NCBI RefSeq assembly: GCF_004102725.1
Contig: NZ_LHQS01000001.1
Coordinates: 353,327-417,326 of the forward strand
Direction of reading: 5' to 3'
From: Methanoculleus taiwanensis
Lineage (GTDB): Archaea > Halobacteriota > Methanomicrobia > Methanomicrobiales > Methanoculleaceae
DNA length: 64,000 bases
The position numbers and the translations under genes were made by a program. Position 1 is the stretch's first letter, and the number at the start of each line of letters is the position of its first letter. The notes beneath the pieces are model-generated. The model did not search any database, was not told the DNA's origin, and saw only the letters and a list, made by a program, of their open reading frames with translations. Shown piece by piece: positions 1 to 8,513 of this stretch.

Positions 1-4
1 CCGA

Positions 5-79
5 TAGCGAGGGATGGATTTGAACCATCGGTCTACGGGTTATGAGCCCGTCGGGATTTCCTGACTACCCCACCTCGCT
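5..79 (-). tRNA. Initiator tRNA-Met (CAT)
   Basis: A full cloverleaf reads on the minus strand: acceptor AGCGAGG pairs with CCTCGCT, the T arm is GATGG-TTCAAAT-CCATC, and the anticodon loop CTCATAA carries CAT. Two features mark it as the initiator rather than the elongator: the A1-U72 terminal pair and three consecutive G-C pairs (GGG/CCC) next to the anticodon loop. The 3' CCA is not encoded. A TATA-like stretch on the minus strand near 119-127 would fit as promoter. Confidence 0.95.
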
Positions 80-171
80 CCTTATGGCATCAGAGCTATA
101 CCTTATTGGCCGTGTCATGTTATATAGGTTACTGCATTCCTGTTTCGTATGCCTCGCATTTCTCAACACTC

Positions 172-178
172 ATAAATA
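172..178 (+). promoter_or_regulatory. TATA box for leaderless thioredoxin gene
   Basis: ATAAATA lies about 27 bases before the ATG at 202, the normal distance between a TATA box and the transcription start in archaea. No Shine-Dalgarno sequence precedes that ATG, so the mRNA is probably leaderless. This supports the internal start over the upstream in-frame ATG at 106. Confidence 0.55.
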
Positions 179-201
179 GATCCTCCTCCTTACCCCCACG
201 T

Positions 202-621
202 ATGGAGGAGAAGAAGACCGGGGACGATGATCTTGCGCGTCTGCGGGAGCAGCGGCTCCGCCAGATGCAGGAGACTGCGCTTCGGAAGCGGGAAGGAGCC
301 GTTATCGACCTCACTGATGTGAACTTTGCAGAGACGATCCGGCAGCACGCTTACGTCGTCGTTGACTTCTGGGCAGAGTGGTGCGGCCCGTGCCGGATGG
401 TATCGCCGACGATCGAAGACCTTGCGAGGGAGTATGCCGGCAGAGTGACCTTCGGCAAGTGCAACGTCGATGAGAACCGGTGGGCGGGAAGCAGTTTCGG
501 GATATCGGCGATACCGACGCTTCTCTTCTTTGCAAACGGTCAGGTCGTCGACCGGATCGTCGGGGTGCAGTCAAAAGCCGTCATCCAGTCGCGGATGGAC
601 CGTTCGTTCTCGTCGCTCTGA
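202..621 (+). CDS. Thioredoxin with N-terminal extension
   Basis: This is a cytosolic thiol-disulfide oxidoreductase of 139 residues. The active site WCGPC is at residues 60-64 and the cis-proline (IPT) is near 105, so the thioredoxin fold covers about residues 33-135. The first 32 residues are charged and probably helical, rich in Arg, Glu and Gln, and are extra compared with the usual 105-110 residue thioredoxin. The start at 202 is chosen because a TATA box sits 27 bases upstream and the longer form from 106 would place the TATA box inside the gene. It stands alone, convergent with the symporter gene. The partner reductase is not in the window. Confidence 0.93.
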   Translation: MEEKKTGDDDLARLREQRLRQMQETALRKREGAVIDLTDVNFAETIRQHAYVVVDFWAEWCGPCRMVSPTIEDLAREYAGRVTFGKCNVDENRWAGSSFGISAIPTLLFFANGQVVDRIVGVQSKAVIQSRMDRSFSSL

Positions 622-641
622 TCCGGGCACAAAAAAAGGTG

Positions 642-2219
642 TTATGAGGTTTCGGCATGGCCCGGGGCTCCTGCGAGGCTCCGGTCGATCAGCCAGCCTG
701 CCGTCAGCGCCGCGGTTGAGAGCGGCAGTGCAACGACCAGCGGGTCGATGACCGGCCATGGCATCGGAAGGAGGCTCTCCACGCCGAAGAGGAACTCCGC
801 AAGGCCGAGCACCGCCGACTCTTTGATGTGGACAAAGGCGGTCCAGAAGAACCAGACGACCGCACCCGTCACCACGCTGTACTTTGCGCCCCGCAGCGAC
901 GGCCGGTCGGAGAAAAGGGCAAGGGCGTACGCCGGGAGGAACGCGGCGGCGCCGAGACCCATGAACATCGCCGTCGCGCGGGCGATGATGCTGCCGGGCA
1001 TGACGTAGGCGAGCAAGACCGAGACGACGATCATCGCAAGGGTAGCGAGCTGGATTGTTCGCATCGACGGCTTTTCGCTCCGGGTATGCTGCCAGATGTC
1101 GTATCCGAGGCTCGTTCCCATGGTATGGAAGAGCGAACTGAGCGTGGACATGGCGGCGGCGAGGAGTGCCAGCATGAAGACGACGATGAAGAGGTCGGGC
1201 ATCGCCGCGTTGATGTAGAGCGGGATGATCGTATCGATATTTCCGGCGGTCGCCGCCTGCATGGCGATCTCGCCCTGTGTCTCTGAGAAGTAGACGTTCG
1301 TCAGCGGCCCGACGGTGAAGGCGACACCGGTCATCATCAGGATGAACGGCCCGCCGACGAGCACCGCCCGGTTGATGGATCTGCTGTCTCTGACGGTCAT
1401 GAATCGCACGGCGAGCTGCGGCTGGGCGAGGACACCAATCCCGACGCCGAGGATGAGCGTCGTCACCAGGGTGTACCAGAGGGATGACCCGAACTCCGGC
1501 ATGGATGTCCACCCGGTCATCCCGGCGGCTGCAAGGGAGGCGGGAACCTCTCCCGAGAGTGCGTCGAGAGCCGCGTGAGCGTTCGTAACGCCGCCGAGGA
1601 GCAGGTAGGTGAGTACGAGCAGCGCCGTCATCCCGATGAGCATGATCGCGCCCTGGAGGGCGTCGGTGTACATGACCGCGATCAGGCCGCCGACCACGAC
1701 GTAGAGGGCGACGACTGCGGCGAAGGCGATGAGGGCGGTGTCGTAGGGGATCAGCAGGGTGCTGGTGATGAACTGCGCTCCCCCGATCAGGATGGCGGCC
1801 GTGTAGAGCGGCATGCCGACGACGATCAGAAGGCCGGTGAAGGTCTGCATGAAGGGCGAGCCGTAGCACTTCCCCATCAGATCCGGGAAGGTGACCGCAT
1901 TCAGGCGCTGCCCGATCCGCCGCGTTCTCTTCCCGAAGACCACGAAAGCGATGAGGACTCCGACGCCGATACAGAGGACGGTCAGCCACATCAGTCCCAT
2001 GCCGAGCTGTGCCGCGACGCCCCCGAAGCCGATGATCGCCGAGGTGGAAATGAAGGTGGCGCCGTAGGAGAGTGCGAGGACGACCGGATGGATCTTCCTT
2101 CCGGCGACCATGTAGTCGTCGTGGCCTTTGGTCCTTCTATATCCGAGGTACCCGAGGCCGATGACCAGCAGGAGATAGGCGCCGGTCACCAGAGCGAACG
2201 TAAGCGTATCAACTGCCAT
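642..2219 (-). CDS. Sodium:solute symporter (SSS family)
   Basis: A membrane carrier of 525 residues in the sodium/solute symporter family (PutP/PanF-like), with roughly 13 hydrophobic helices. The N-terminal helix is followed by the typical GRKIHPVVLALSYGATFIS stretch, in which the SSS family places part of the sodium site. The substrate cannot be read from sequence; proline, pantothenate and small organic acids are all known for the family. The start ATG at 2219 overlaps the end of the upstream 41-residue gene by 11 bases, pointing to translational coupling. An ATG at 2228 is the main alternative start. The small upstream gene matches the accessory protein that accompanies such symporters in methanogens. 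Confidence 0.9.
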   Translation of the reverse strand: MAVDTLTFALVTGAYLLLVIGLGYLGYRRTKGHDDYMVAGRKIHPVVLALSYGATFISTSAIIGFGGVAAQLGMGLMWLTVLCIGVGVLIAFVVFGKRTRRIGQRLNAVTFPDLMGKCYGSPFMQTFTGLLIVVGMPLYTAAILIGGAQFITSTLLIPYDTALIAFAAVVALYVVVGGLIAVMYTDALQGAIMLIGMTALLVLTYLLLGGVTNAHAALDALSGEVPASLAAAGMTGWTSMPEFGSSLWYTLVTTLILGVGIGVLAQPQLAVRFMTVRDSRSINRAVLVGGPFILMMTGVAFTVGPLTNVYFSETQGEIAMQAATAGNIDTIIPLYINAAMPDLFIVVFMLALLAAAMSTLSSLFHTMGTSLGYDIWQHTRSEKPSMRTIQLATLAMIVVSVLLAYVMPGSIIARATAMFMGLGAAAFLPAYALALFSDRPSLRGAKYSVVTGAVVWFFWTAFVHIKESAVLGLAEFLFGVESLLPMPWPVIDPLVVALPLSTAALTAGWLIDRSLAGAPGHAETS

Positions 2220-2334
2220 TACTATCATCAAGCCCTGTATTCCAGTTCAGAATGCCGTACACGATACACGCAAGCGTAAGGCCGATAGCAAGCACATATG
2301 CAGACCAGATAGCGGGATCAGTAATTCCGAGCAT
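2209..2334 (-). CDS. Symporter small accessory protein, 41 aa
   Basis: A 41-residue open frame starts with ATG at 2334 behind a clear Shine-Dalgarno GGGAGGA. The protein opens MLGITDPAIW, runs through one transmembrane helix (about residues 11-30) and ends in a short acidic tail after NWNTGL. Its size, single helix and position directly before an SSS carrier match the symporter small accessory protein family known from anaerobic archaea and bacteria. The function is not established for the family; assisting assembly or activity of the carrier is an inference. Its stop codon lies inside the symporter start region (11-base overlap), so the two are almost certainly co-translated. Confidence 0.85.
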   Translation of the reverse strand: MLGITDPAIWSAYVLAIGLTLACIVYGILNWNTGLDDSNGS

Positions 2335-2683
2335 AATAGTCCTCCCGGTAACGGATTACCGGATCAATCCACGGGAACACAGCGTCGTGCTGGTTCCCTA
2401 TCTAAAGCTAAAGAAAAAGGCGAATGCGTTCTGCACGTCGGTGCAATAGGGGTTCACGCCGGAATGAGCCATCGGTGAATATCCCGCTTACCATAGGGTA
2501 TCCGGATATTTAAAATATCGTGATCCATGGCCGCTCTCCTCTTCAGCGTGTTACGTTCCGTGTACTTTTTACATACCCGGGCCGACACCTCTCCGTGCAG
2601 AACCTGGCGGGGGAAGGTTATGTGAGATCCGGGACGATGTGGCAGTATGGTGCCGTCTCCCTTGGGCTGGGCACGGTGAGGGC
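2335..2683. promoter_or_regulatory. Divergent intergenic promoter region
   Basis: This stretch separates the symporter operon (minus) from the gate-domain gene (plus). It holds two perfect inverted repeats. CCGGTAA/TTACCGG with a 4-base spacer, at 2345-2362, lies next to the Shine-Dalgarno of the accessory gene. The palindrome GATATTT-A-AAATATC at 2505-2519 can serve as a TATA element in either direction. No convincing coding sequence was found here. Confidence 0.5.
2345..2362 (-). promoter_or_regulatory. Inverted repeat next to the symporter operon ribosome binding site
   Basis: Seven-base arms CCGGTAA and TTACCGG with spacer cgga. On the minus strand the second arm runs straight into the GGGAGGA ribosome binding site of the accessory protein. 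It could be an operator, or an mRNA hairpin that limits ribosome access. Confidence 0.45.
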
Positions 2684-3640
2684 GTGAGCGATCTCTTCGG
2701 CGCGACCGCCTCTCTTGCATTCGACCTCCTCGTCCGAACCGTCCCGGTTGTCGTGCTCGGGGTCTTTGCCGCTGAGGTGCTGATCGCTCTCCGGATTACC
2801 GATACGATCGCCCGGGCTGCCCGCCCGGTCACGTCGTTTGCGCATCTTCCGGGCGTCTGCGGCACGAGCTTCATGATGGCATTTCTTTCGTCGCATGCCG
2901 CGGACGCGATGCTCATGGACCATCTCCACAACGGTCGGATCGGTCGGCGCGAGCTCCTTATCGCCGCACTCATGAACTCGTTCCCGGGTGTCGTCATGCA
3001 CTGGCGTTACCTGCTCCCGGTCTACGTGCCCCTGCTCGGCACCGTCGGGCTCGCTTACTTCATCATCCTGATGGCGATAGGCCTTGCGAAGACCGGTATC
3101 GTCATGGTTGCGGGGCATTTCCTCCTCCCGGCTCCGGAAGGACAGGATACGGCTCTGCCTTTGGCGGTCGGCGGGAGAGGTTCAGGATGGGAGGTGCTCG
3201 ACGCTGCATGGCAGTCGGCGAAAAGGACACTCCGACGTATCCTCCCCATCATGATCCCGACGCTCATCATTGTTGCGTTTCTCATCGAGCTCGGCGTGTT
3301 CGATGCGATATCGTCGTACCTGAGCGATATCAGCACCTACTTTCCCGTGCCGGTCGGGGGGCTTTCGATCATCGCTGCGAAGTTCGGTTCCTTCGTCGCC
3401 GCTGCAAGCGTCGCATCGGCTCTGCTTGTGGCAGGCGAGATCACCGGCCGGGAGGTGATCATCACCCTGCTCGTCGGAAACCTCCTCTCGAGTTTCGTTC
3501 TCGCTCTGCGCTGGTTCGGGTCGTTCTACATTGCCATCTTCGGCCCCCGGCTAGGCACCGAGATCATGATCTACTCGACAGTCCTCCGGGACGGGATCAC
3601 GCTCGTCGTGATCTTCCTCCTCGCCTGGGTCTGGCTGTAG
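2684..3640 (+). CDS. Nucleoside recognition (Gate) domain membrane protein
   Basis: A multi-spanning membrane protein of 318 residues with about 8-9 hydrophobic helices, resembling the archaeal nucleoside recognition/Gate domain proteins (SpmA/FeoB-gate fold). Seen in the sequence are a conserved-looking SSHAADAML stretch followed by a loop ending in GIGRRELLIAALMNSFPG, and a second gate-like half from about residue 190. The transported substrate, if any, is unknown. The GTG start at 2684 is preferred because GGTGA sits four bases upstream; the longer form from 2639 would add residues unlike a membrane protein start. It ends five bases before the convergent sensor gene. Confidence 0.75.
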   Translation: MSDLFGATASLAFDLLVRTVPVVVLGVFAAEVLIALRITDTIARAARPVTSFAHLPGVCGTSFMMAFLSSHAADAMLMDHLHNGRIGRRELLIAALMNSFPGVVMHWRYLLPVYVPLLGTVGLAYFIILMAIGLAKTGIVMVAGHFLLPAPEGQDTALPLAVGGRGSGWEVLDAAWQSAKRTLRRILPIMIPTLIIVAFLIELGVFDAISSYLSDISTYFPVPVGGLSIIAAKFGSFVAAASVASALLVAGEITGREVIITLLVGNLLSSFVLALRWFGSFYIAIFGPRLGTEIMIYSTVLRDGITLVVIFLLAWVWL

Positions 3641-3645
3641 GCGGG

Positions 3646-5025
3646 TCAGTAATGCCGGCGCATGAACTCGCGGATCGAGGCCGACTCGATCCACCCTGAG
3701 TCCAGCCTGCTGATGATGGCCTGTATGGTGTATGCCTGCTCGATGATCTTCGTCGAAGCGGGGTTCTCGTCCATGCACGCGAGCCCCACGATCACCTGGA
3801 GGGGGTTACGGATATGGTCGCCGAGGATGGCGAACTGTTCGATGTTCTTATCGATCTGGACATATGCCTCCCGCCTCTCCTCCTCGAGTTCTGAGAGCTT
3901 CAGGGCGGAACCGAGGTCGTTTGCGAGCGTTGCAAGAAGACTTACCTCCTCTGCGCTGAAGCAACCGTTGTTAGTGCGGGCGATGGCGATGACGCCGACC
4001 GGTTCGTTCCCGGCGTTCATGGGGAGTGCCAGAACCTCCCCGATGGTGGCAAACCGTTCGCAGAGGGGTTCATCCTCTGCCGGGTTCCGCGATGCGAGGG
4101 TGCCCGTCCGGTAGGCGGATTCGATGAGGCGGCGCAGTGGACGGTGGTGCGCGATTCCGGCGTACTGGTCGTCCGAGATTGAAAAAAGCGATATTCTCTC
4201 TTCTTTCCCGAGCCAGACAGAGACGATCAGCCCCTCCCGTATGTGCCCGAGCCGGTAGCAGGCCTTGTGAAGGAGGCTCCGCTCGTCCCGTTCCCGGACG
4301 AGGATCCCGGAGAGCTCGCTTGCGCCCCGGAGCAGCAGTTCGGCCTCCCTCCGTTCGGTCATATCGACGACGGTGCAGATGGCGGCGGCCGGGGAGAGGA
4401 CGCCGGCAGAGATCACGACGTACCTGCATGCTCCGCCGCTGGTGACGAACGTCCCTTCGTAGTTCACAATCGCGTTCTCTTTCTCGATCTGGTACATGAA
4501 CTCCCGGAGCTCCCCGTTCTTCTGCCAGATCTTGCGGAGGTTCGCTCCCATCAGGTCTTCGACGCCGTAGCCGAGCATCTCGGCGCATCGCCGGTTCACC
4601 TCAGTGATCCGGAGACTCTCCCGGTCGACGAGGAAGATACCCGCCTGTGAGTTGCCGAAGATCCCGTGGTACTTCTTCTCCTGCTCCTGCATGCGCCCCA
4701 GGAGGTATGCGACGATGCCCGAGATGCCCACCATGGCGACGAACTGAACCGTTCCCTCCGCCAGTGCAACCGTATCAGGGTAGGTGATGAGATAGACAAG
4801 GCCGATGTAGGCCGCGGCGAGTCCTACGGCAAGGTGCAGCCCCCGCTGCCGGTACCGGAATATGGCAAGGAGGATCGGGATATAGAAGAGGTTCGGGAAG
4901 ATGCCGTTGATGCCGTGCGACAGGCCGTATGCGGTTATGGTAAGTGATACGGCCGATGTGATCAGAATCGCGGTGAGCCATCGATCCGGGAGGTACCCGG
5001 CGGCAGGGGTGGGGGGGCGCCACAT
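3646..5025 (-). CDS. Membrane PAS-GAF sensor with H-box but no ATPase domain
   Basis: A 459-residue sensory protein. Four transmembrane helices (about 17-112) are followed by a PAS domain (about 115-228) ending in the typical DMTERREAE linker, a GAF domain (about 235-378), and a dimerisation/phosphoacceptor-like helix with His404 in GDHIRNPLQ. The protein stops about 55 residues later, so the HATPase catalytic domain of a normal histidine kinase (about 120 residues more) is missing. No frameshift is apparent: the stop follows a short helical tail and the next gene on the plus strand ends immediately before it. It may be phosphorylated in trans or signal by another route. The ligand of either domain is unknown. 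Confidence 0.85.
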   Translation of the reverse strand: MWRPPTPAAGYLPDRWLTAILITSAVSLTITAYGLSHGINGIFPNLFYIPILLAIFRYRQRGLHLAVGLAAAYIGLVYLITYPDTVALAEGTVQFVAMVGISGIVAYLLGRMQEQEKKYHGIFGNSQAGIFLVDRESLRITEVNRRCAEMLGYGVEDLMGANLRKIWQKNGELREFMYQIEKENAIVNYEGTFVTSGGACRYVVISAGVLSPAAAICTVVDMTERREAELLLRGASELSGILVRERDERSLLHKACYRLGHIREGLIVSVWLGKEERISLFSISDDQYAGIAHHRPLRRLIESAYRTGTLASRNPAEDEPLCERFATIGEVLALPMNAGNEPVGVIAIARTNNGCFSAEEVSLLATLANDLGSALKLSELEEERREAYVQIDKNIEQFAILGDHIRNPLQVIVGLACMDENPASTKIIEQAYTIQAIISRLDSGWIESASIREFMRRHY

Positions 5026-5160
5026 AATTCTACCTGTGCGGTGGCAATCAATAAGTCCACCGGTATTGTGGCTCTGATGCGGCTCTCGGCGCCCATCAGA
5101 CCCCGGTTAGGGAGAAAGACCCTTCCACCCCGCCCGTTCGGCCGGCAACGCCTCCGCCCG

Positions 5161-6267
5161 CTAGATTTTGATAAGGCGATAATCGCTCTCCCCAAGGCCG
5201 ATCCCCGATCCGTAGGCGATCTGGTATTCGCCGTCCGTGTAACCCCACGTCCCGCGGAATTTATCCTCGCCCGGGGCATGGTGATGTTTCAGAAATGAGT
5301 TCACACATCCGGTCTCGCCGTTGACGAGGTCATAGCTCGCGTGATCGATCGCCACCGGATCGGTGGATGCGAGGATGCCGATATCGGGTACGATTGCCGC
5401 GTCGCTCCAGGGGACGCAGTCACAGTCGGGGGTTATGTCCACGAGGAAGTTAACGTAGCCGACCCGCTGCTCTTTCCCTGCCACGGCACCGAGGGCATAT
5501 TCGACCATTCGCTCGAGGAAAGGCCGTATCTCCGTCGTCCAGTCGAACTCGATCGCTCCCGCAGGGCACGAGCGCATGCAGTCGCCGCAGCCGAGACAGT
5601 GTTCGGGGTTGAACTGTGCTCTACCGTCGGTCATCGTCATCGCCGCCGCAGGGCAGACTTCAGTGCACTTCCCGCAGCCCGTGCAGCCTGCTTCATCGAG
5701 GAGCGGGCGTCCCGCGTGCTGCTCGGCCTTGCCGACGGCAGGAGCGCAGCCCATGGCGAGGTTCTTGATAGCACCGCCGAACCCCGCGAGATCGTGCCCC
5801 TTGACGTGCGAGAGGACGATCATGCTGTCGGCATCGGCGATAGTGCCGGCGATCTTGACGGAGGTGAAGTGCTTCTTCCCGATCGGAACCTCGCCGAAGT
5901 GACCGCCCCGCAGGCCGTCGGCGATGATCATCGGCGCGCCGACGACGGCGTAGTCGAACCCGTGCTCGACGGCGGTGATGATATGCTCGACGGCGTTTGC
6001 CCTGCTGCCCGCATATAGCGTACCGGTGTCGGTGAGGAAGGGCTTTGCTCCCTGCTCTTTCACCCGGTCGACGATCTGCCTGACGAAGACGGGTTTGATG
6101 AAGGTGTCGCTGCCCCGCTCGCCGACGTGGAGTTTGACGGCGGTCAGGTCGCCCGGCCGCACGACACCCGTGAACCCGGCGGCATCGAAGAGGCGCCGTA
6201 TCTTCGTGATTCTGCTCTCGCTGCCGCTCCGTGCGCGGAGACTGGCAAAGTAGACGTCGGCTGTCAT
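5161..6267 (-). CDS. DUF362 protein with two [4Fe-4S] motifs
   Basis: A 368-residue DUF362 family protein with an inserted ferredoxin module. Two complete CxxCxxCxxxCP motifs (Cys195-205 and Cys224-234) should bind two [4Fe-4S] clusters. The flanking parts contain the family's KLHVGERG, TDTGTLYAG and VKGHDLAGFGGAIKN stretches. The role is probably in electron transfer or iron-sulfur biochemistry, but the substrate is not known. The start at 6267 is supported by GGAG ten bases upstream and a minus-strand TATA element (CTTTATAG) at 6305-6312. Its own promoter means it is not simply part of the upstream ABC operon. Confidence 0.9.
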   Translation of the reverse strand: MTADVYFASLRARSGSESRITKIRRLFDAAGFTGVVRPGDLTAVKLHVGERGSDTFIKPVFVRQIVDRVKEQGAKPFLTDTGTLYAGSRANAVEHIITAVEHGFDYAVVGAPMIIADGLRGGHFGEVPIGKKHFTSVKIAGTIADADSMIVLSHVKGHDLAGFGGAIKNLAMGCAPAVGKAEQHAGRPLLDEAGCTGCGKCTEVCPAAAMTMTDGRAQFNPEHCLGCGDCMRSCPAGAIEFDWTTEIRPFLERMVEYALGAVAGKEQRVGYVNFLVDITPDCDCVPWSDAAIVPDIGILASTDPVAIDHASYDLVNGETGCVNSFLKHHHAPGEDKFRGTWGYTDGEYQIAYGSGIGLGESDYRLIKI

Positions 6268-6340
6268 GGATGGAATACTCCTGCATCACTGGGTGCAGAG
6301 CGCTCTATAAAGGTAACTAAAAATGGGCGACGGTTCCCGG

Positions 6341-6660
6341 TCAGCGGAGAACCGAGAGGAGAATGTCCTCGTTCGAGGTGAGGACGGTGATCGCGGGGCC
6401 GCCGCTGCCGAGCACACCCGTGACAACGATCTCTCCGTTGCTCGTGCGAGCGTGACGTAGCCACTTATGTTCTGCGCATCGAGCCTCCCGTTCGTGGTGA
6501 CCGCCGTCAGATCGCCGGTCGTGTCGGGAACCTCTATCCGCCCGTTGGATGCCCGTACGGCCGTTAGGTTCACCCCGGAGGCGACGAGATCGCCGTTCGC
6601 GGTCCCGGCAGAGGTAAGGGCGACCAGCAGCATGAGGAGCATCACCTCCCGCATCGTCAC
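6341..6660 (-). pseudogene. DUF4097-like secreted repeat protein, frameshifted
   Basis: The reading frame from GTG 6660 (or ATG 6654) encodes a signal peptide (MLLMLLVALTSAGTANG), then short repeats of the beta-helical DUF4097/adhesin type: TGDLTAVTTNGRLDAQ and SGYVTLAR. After codon ~70 (near 6450) the repeat continues in the next frame as RTSNGEIVVTGV and ends at TGA 6341-6343 with an ILLSVLR tail. Restoring one base (ACG-GCT-CGC instead of ACGCTCGC) rejoins both parts as GYVTARTSNGEI. It overlaps the ABC permease stop by four bases (GTGA), so it is the last gene of that operon. It is a true frameshift, a programmed shift or a sequencing error; these cannot be told apart here. Confidence 0.7.
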
Positions 6661-7493
6661 GTCACCACTGCCTTTCGGAAGGTCTGCCAGGCGATGACGT
6701 ACATCGCCGTGGTGAAGAGTGCGAGAGCGGCGAACGAGATCAGGATATCTGCCGTCGTGTAGGAGTAGCGGGTGCCGATCGCGAAGAAGTCGCTGCCGAT
6801 GGCGAAGTAGCGGATGCCGGTGACGAGGTAGGTGAGCGGGTTCAAGACCGAGAGCGCCTGCAGAAACGGTGGGAAGGCCGATATCGGGTAGAGGGCGTTA
6901 GAGACGAAGAAGAGCGGCAGCGTCAGGAGCGTGATGACGCCTTGCAGCCCTTCGGGGCTCTCCATCCGCATGGAGATAGTGGAGGAGAGGAAGAGGAACC
7001 CGAGAGAGAAGATGCCGACGAAGAGGAGGATGCCGAGGATGGCGAAGGCGACCTGCAGCGCCGAGTAGCCTTCAAAGAAGGTGACGCCGATGAAGAGCCC
7101 GAAGACCATGATGATCGTCACCTGGATGAAGGACTTGGTCATCCCCGAGAGGCTGATCCCGACCATGATAGCCGTCCGCGGGATGGGGCTTGCCATCATC
7201 TCCCGCATAAGCCCCCAGTTTTTGTCGAAGAGGATGCTGATCCCGCCGAAGAGGCTCGTAAAGAGGGTGGTCATCGCGATCACCCCGGCCGCCATGAAGG
7301 TGAGATATTCGACCGAGAAGACCCCCTCCGGAACCGGGACGGTGCTGGTCAGCTGGTCGAAGTTGCTCGACATCGCGACGCCGAAGAAGGCCAGCCAGAG
7401 CGCCGGCTGAAGGAGCGAGGAGAAGAGGAGCGCCCGGAACCGGGTGAACCGGATCATGTCCCGCCAGTAGACGGTCAGAAACGCCATCCTCAT
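6657..7493 (-). CDS. ABC-2 type exporter permease
   Basis: A permease of 278 residues with six predicted transmembrane helices, in the ABC-2/DrrB family. The characteristic stretch LFFVSNALYPISAFPPFLQALSVLNPLTY, with its membrane re-entrant region, is present near residues 195-225. It pairs with the ATP-binding gene whose stop overlaps this start (ATGA at 7490-7493). The system exports an unknown compound; in this family drugs, lipids or glycans are exported. A downstream secreted repeat protein is translationally coupled to it. Confidence 0.9.
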   Translation of the reverse strand: MRMAFLTVYWRDMIRFTRFRALLFSSLLQPALWLAFFGVAMSSNFDQLTSTVPVPEGVFSVEYLTFMAAGVIAMTTLFTSLFGGISILFDKNWGLMREMMASPIPRTAIMVGISLSGMTKSFIQVTIIMVFGLFIGVTFFEGYSALQVAFAILGILLFVGIFSLGFLFLSSTISMRMESPEGLQGVITLLTLPLFFVSNALYPISAFPPFLQALSVLNPLTYLVTGIRYFAIGSDFFAIGTRYSYTTADILISFAALALFTTAMYVIAWQTFRKAVVT

Positions 7494-8455
7494 CCGCCGC
7501 CCCTCCCCGCTTCACCGGTATCCCGGAGCTCCCTGCCCGTATAGTGGACGAAGACGTCGTCCATGGACGGTTTTTTGAGGTTGACGCTCCGGATGGCGAT
7601 CCCCTCCCGTTGCACCCTGTCCATGACCTCCGGCAGGCAACGGCTGGCGTCCTCGGTGATGGTGACGACGAGGCCGCGGGGCGATGCCATGATATTCCGG
7701 ATGCTCGGAAGATCGCCGAGTGCCTTTTCCGCCGCCCGGTTGTCGCCCGTCTCGAGGTAGATGACGTCCTCTCCGAGGGCGTTCTTGAGGTCGTCCGGGG
7801 TGCCGGTGGTGACGATCTCCCCGTGGTCTATGATACTGATCCGGTCGGAGAGGGTGTCCGCCTCATCCATGTAGTGGGTGGTGAGAAATATCGTTGTCCC
7901 TCCTCTGTTGACCTGCTCGATGTAGTCCCACATCCGAAGGCGCGTCTGAGGGTCAAGGCCGATCGTCGGTTCGTCGAGGAAGAGCACCTCGGGCTGCGTC
8001 ATCAGGCCGCGGGCGATCTCGAGCCTCCGTTTCATGCCGCCGGAGAGGTTCTTTGTCCGCTCGTTCCTTTTTGCGGAAAGTTCCACGATCCCGAGCATCT
8101 CCTCGATCTTCGCCCGCCGCTCGTCCCGCGGGATGCCGTAGAGCCGCCCGTGGAACTCCATCGTCTCCCAGACGGTGAGATCGCGGTCGAGCACCTCGTT
8201 CTGGAAGACGACGCCGATCGATTCCCTGACTCGTGCAGGCTCCTTTGCCACGTCATGGCCGGCGATCCTGACCGTCCCGTGCTGCAGGGGGAGGAGGGTG
8301 ATCAGCACGTTGATGGTGGTGCTCTTCCCTGCACCGTTCGGGCCGAGGAACGAGAAGACCTCACCTTCCCTGACTGAGAAGCTGATCCCCTTCACCGCCC
8401 GGAAGCCGTCGAACGAGTGTTCGAGGTTCTCCACTTCGATAATGTTTCCGGCCAT
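7490..8455 (-). CDS. ABC-2 exporter ATP-binding protein (DrrA-like)
   Basis: The cytosolic ATPase of the exporter, 321 residues. Walker A GPNGAGKS is at 38-45, followed by signature LSGGMKRRLEIARGL, Walker B VLFLDEPTIGLDP and the switch histidine in TTHYMDEAD. The C-terminal section with VNLKKPSMDDVFVHYTGREL is the DUF4162-like tail of daunorubicin-resistance ATPases. The start at 8455 begins the conserved domain directly (MAGNIIEVENL). A start at 8500 would add 15 residues with no family support. The GGAGGG upstream is 14 bases away, longer than usual, so the start is not certain. Confidence 0.92.
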   Translation of the reverse strand: MAGNIIEVENLEHSFDGFRAVKGISFSVREGEVFSFLGPNGAGKSTTINVLITLLPLQHGTVRIAGHDVAKEPARVRESIGVVFQNEVLDRDLTVWETMEFHGRLYGIPRDERRAKIEEMLGIVELSAKRNERTKNLSGGMKRRLEIARGLMTQPEVLFLDEPTIGLDPQTRLRMWDYIEQVNRGGTTIFLTTHYMDEADTLSDRISIIDHGEIVTTGTPDDLKNALGEDVIYLETGDNRAAEKALGDLPSIRNIMASPRGLVVTITEDASRCLPEVMDRVQREGIAIRSVNLKKPSMDDVFVHYTGRELRDTGEAGRGGG

Positions 8456-8513
8456 GTGACCCGGATTCTCCCTCCTGTCCACTACTCTTGCTCGCGGCAT
8501 ATCTCATTTTCCG

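Noticed and set aside
571-1989. 472-codon minus-strand frame overlapping the symporter
   Set aside because: Arg/Pro-rich out-of-frame translation; the frame at 642-2219 encodes a clear 13-helix symporter.
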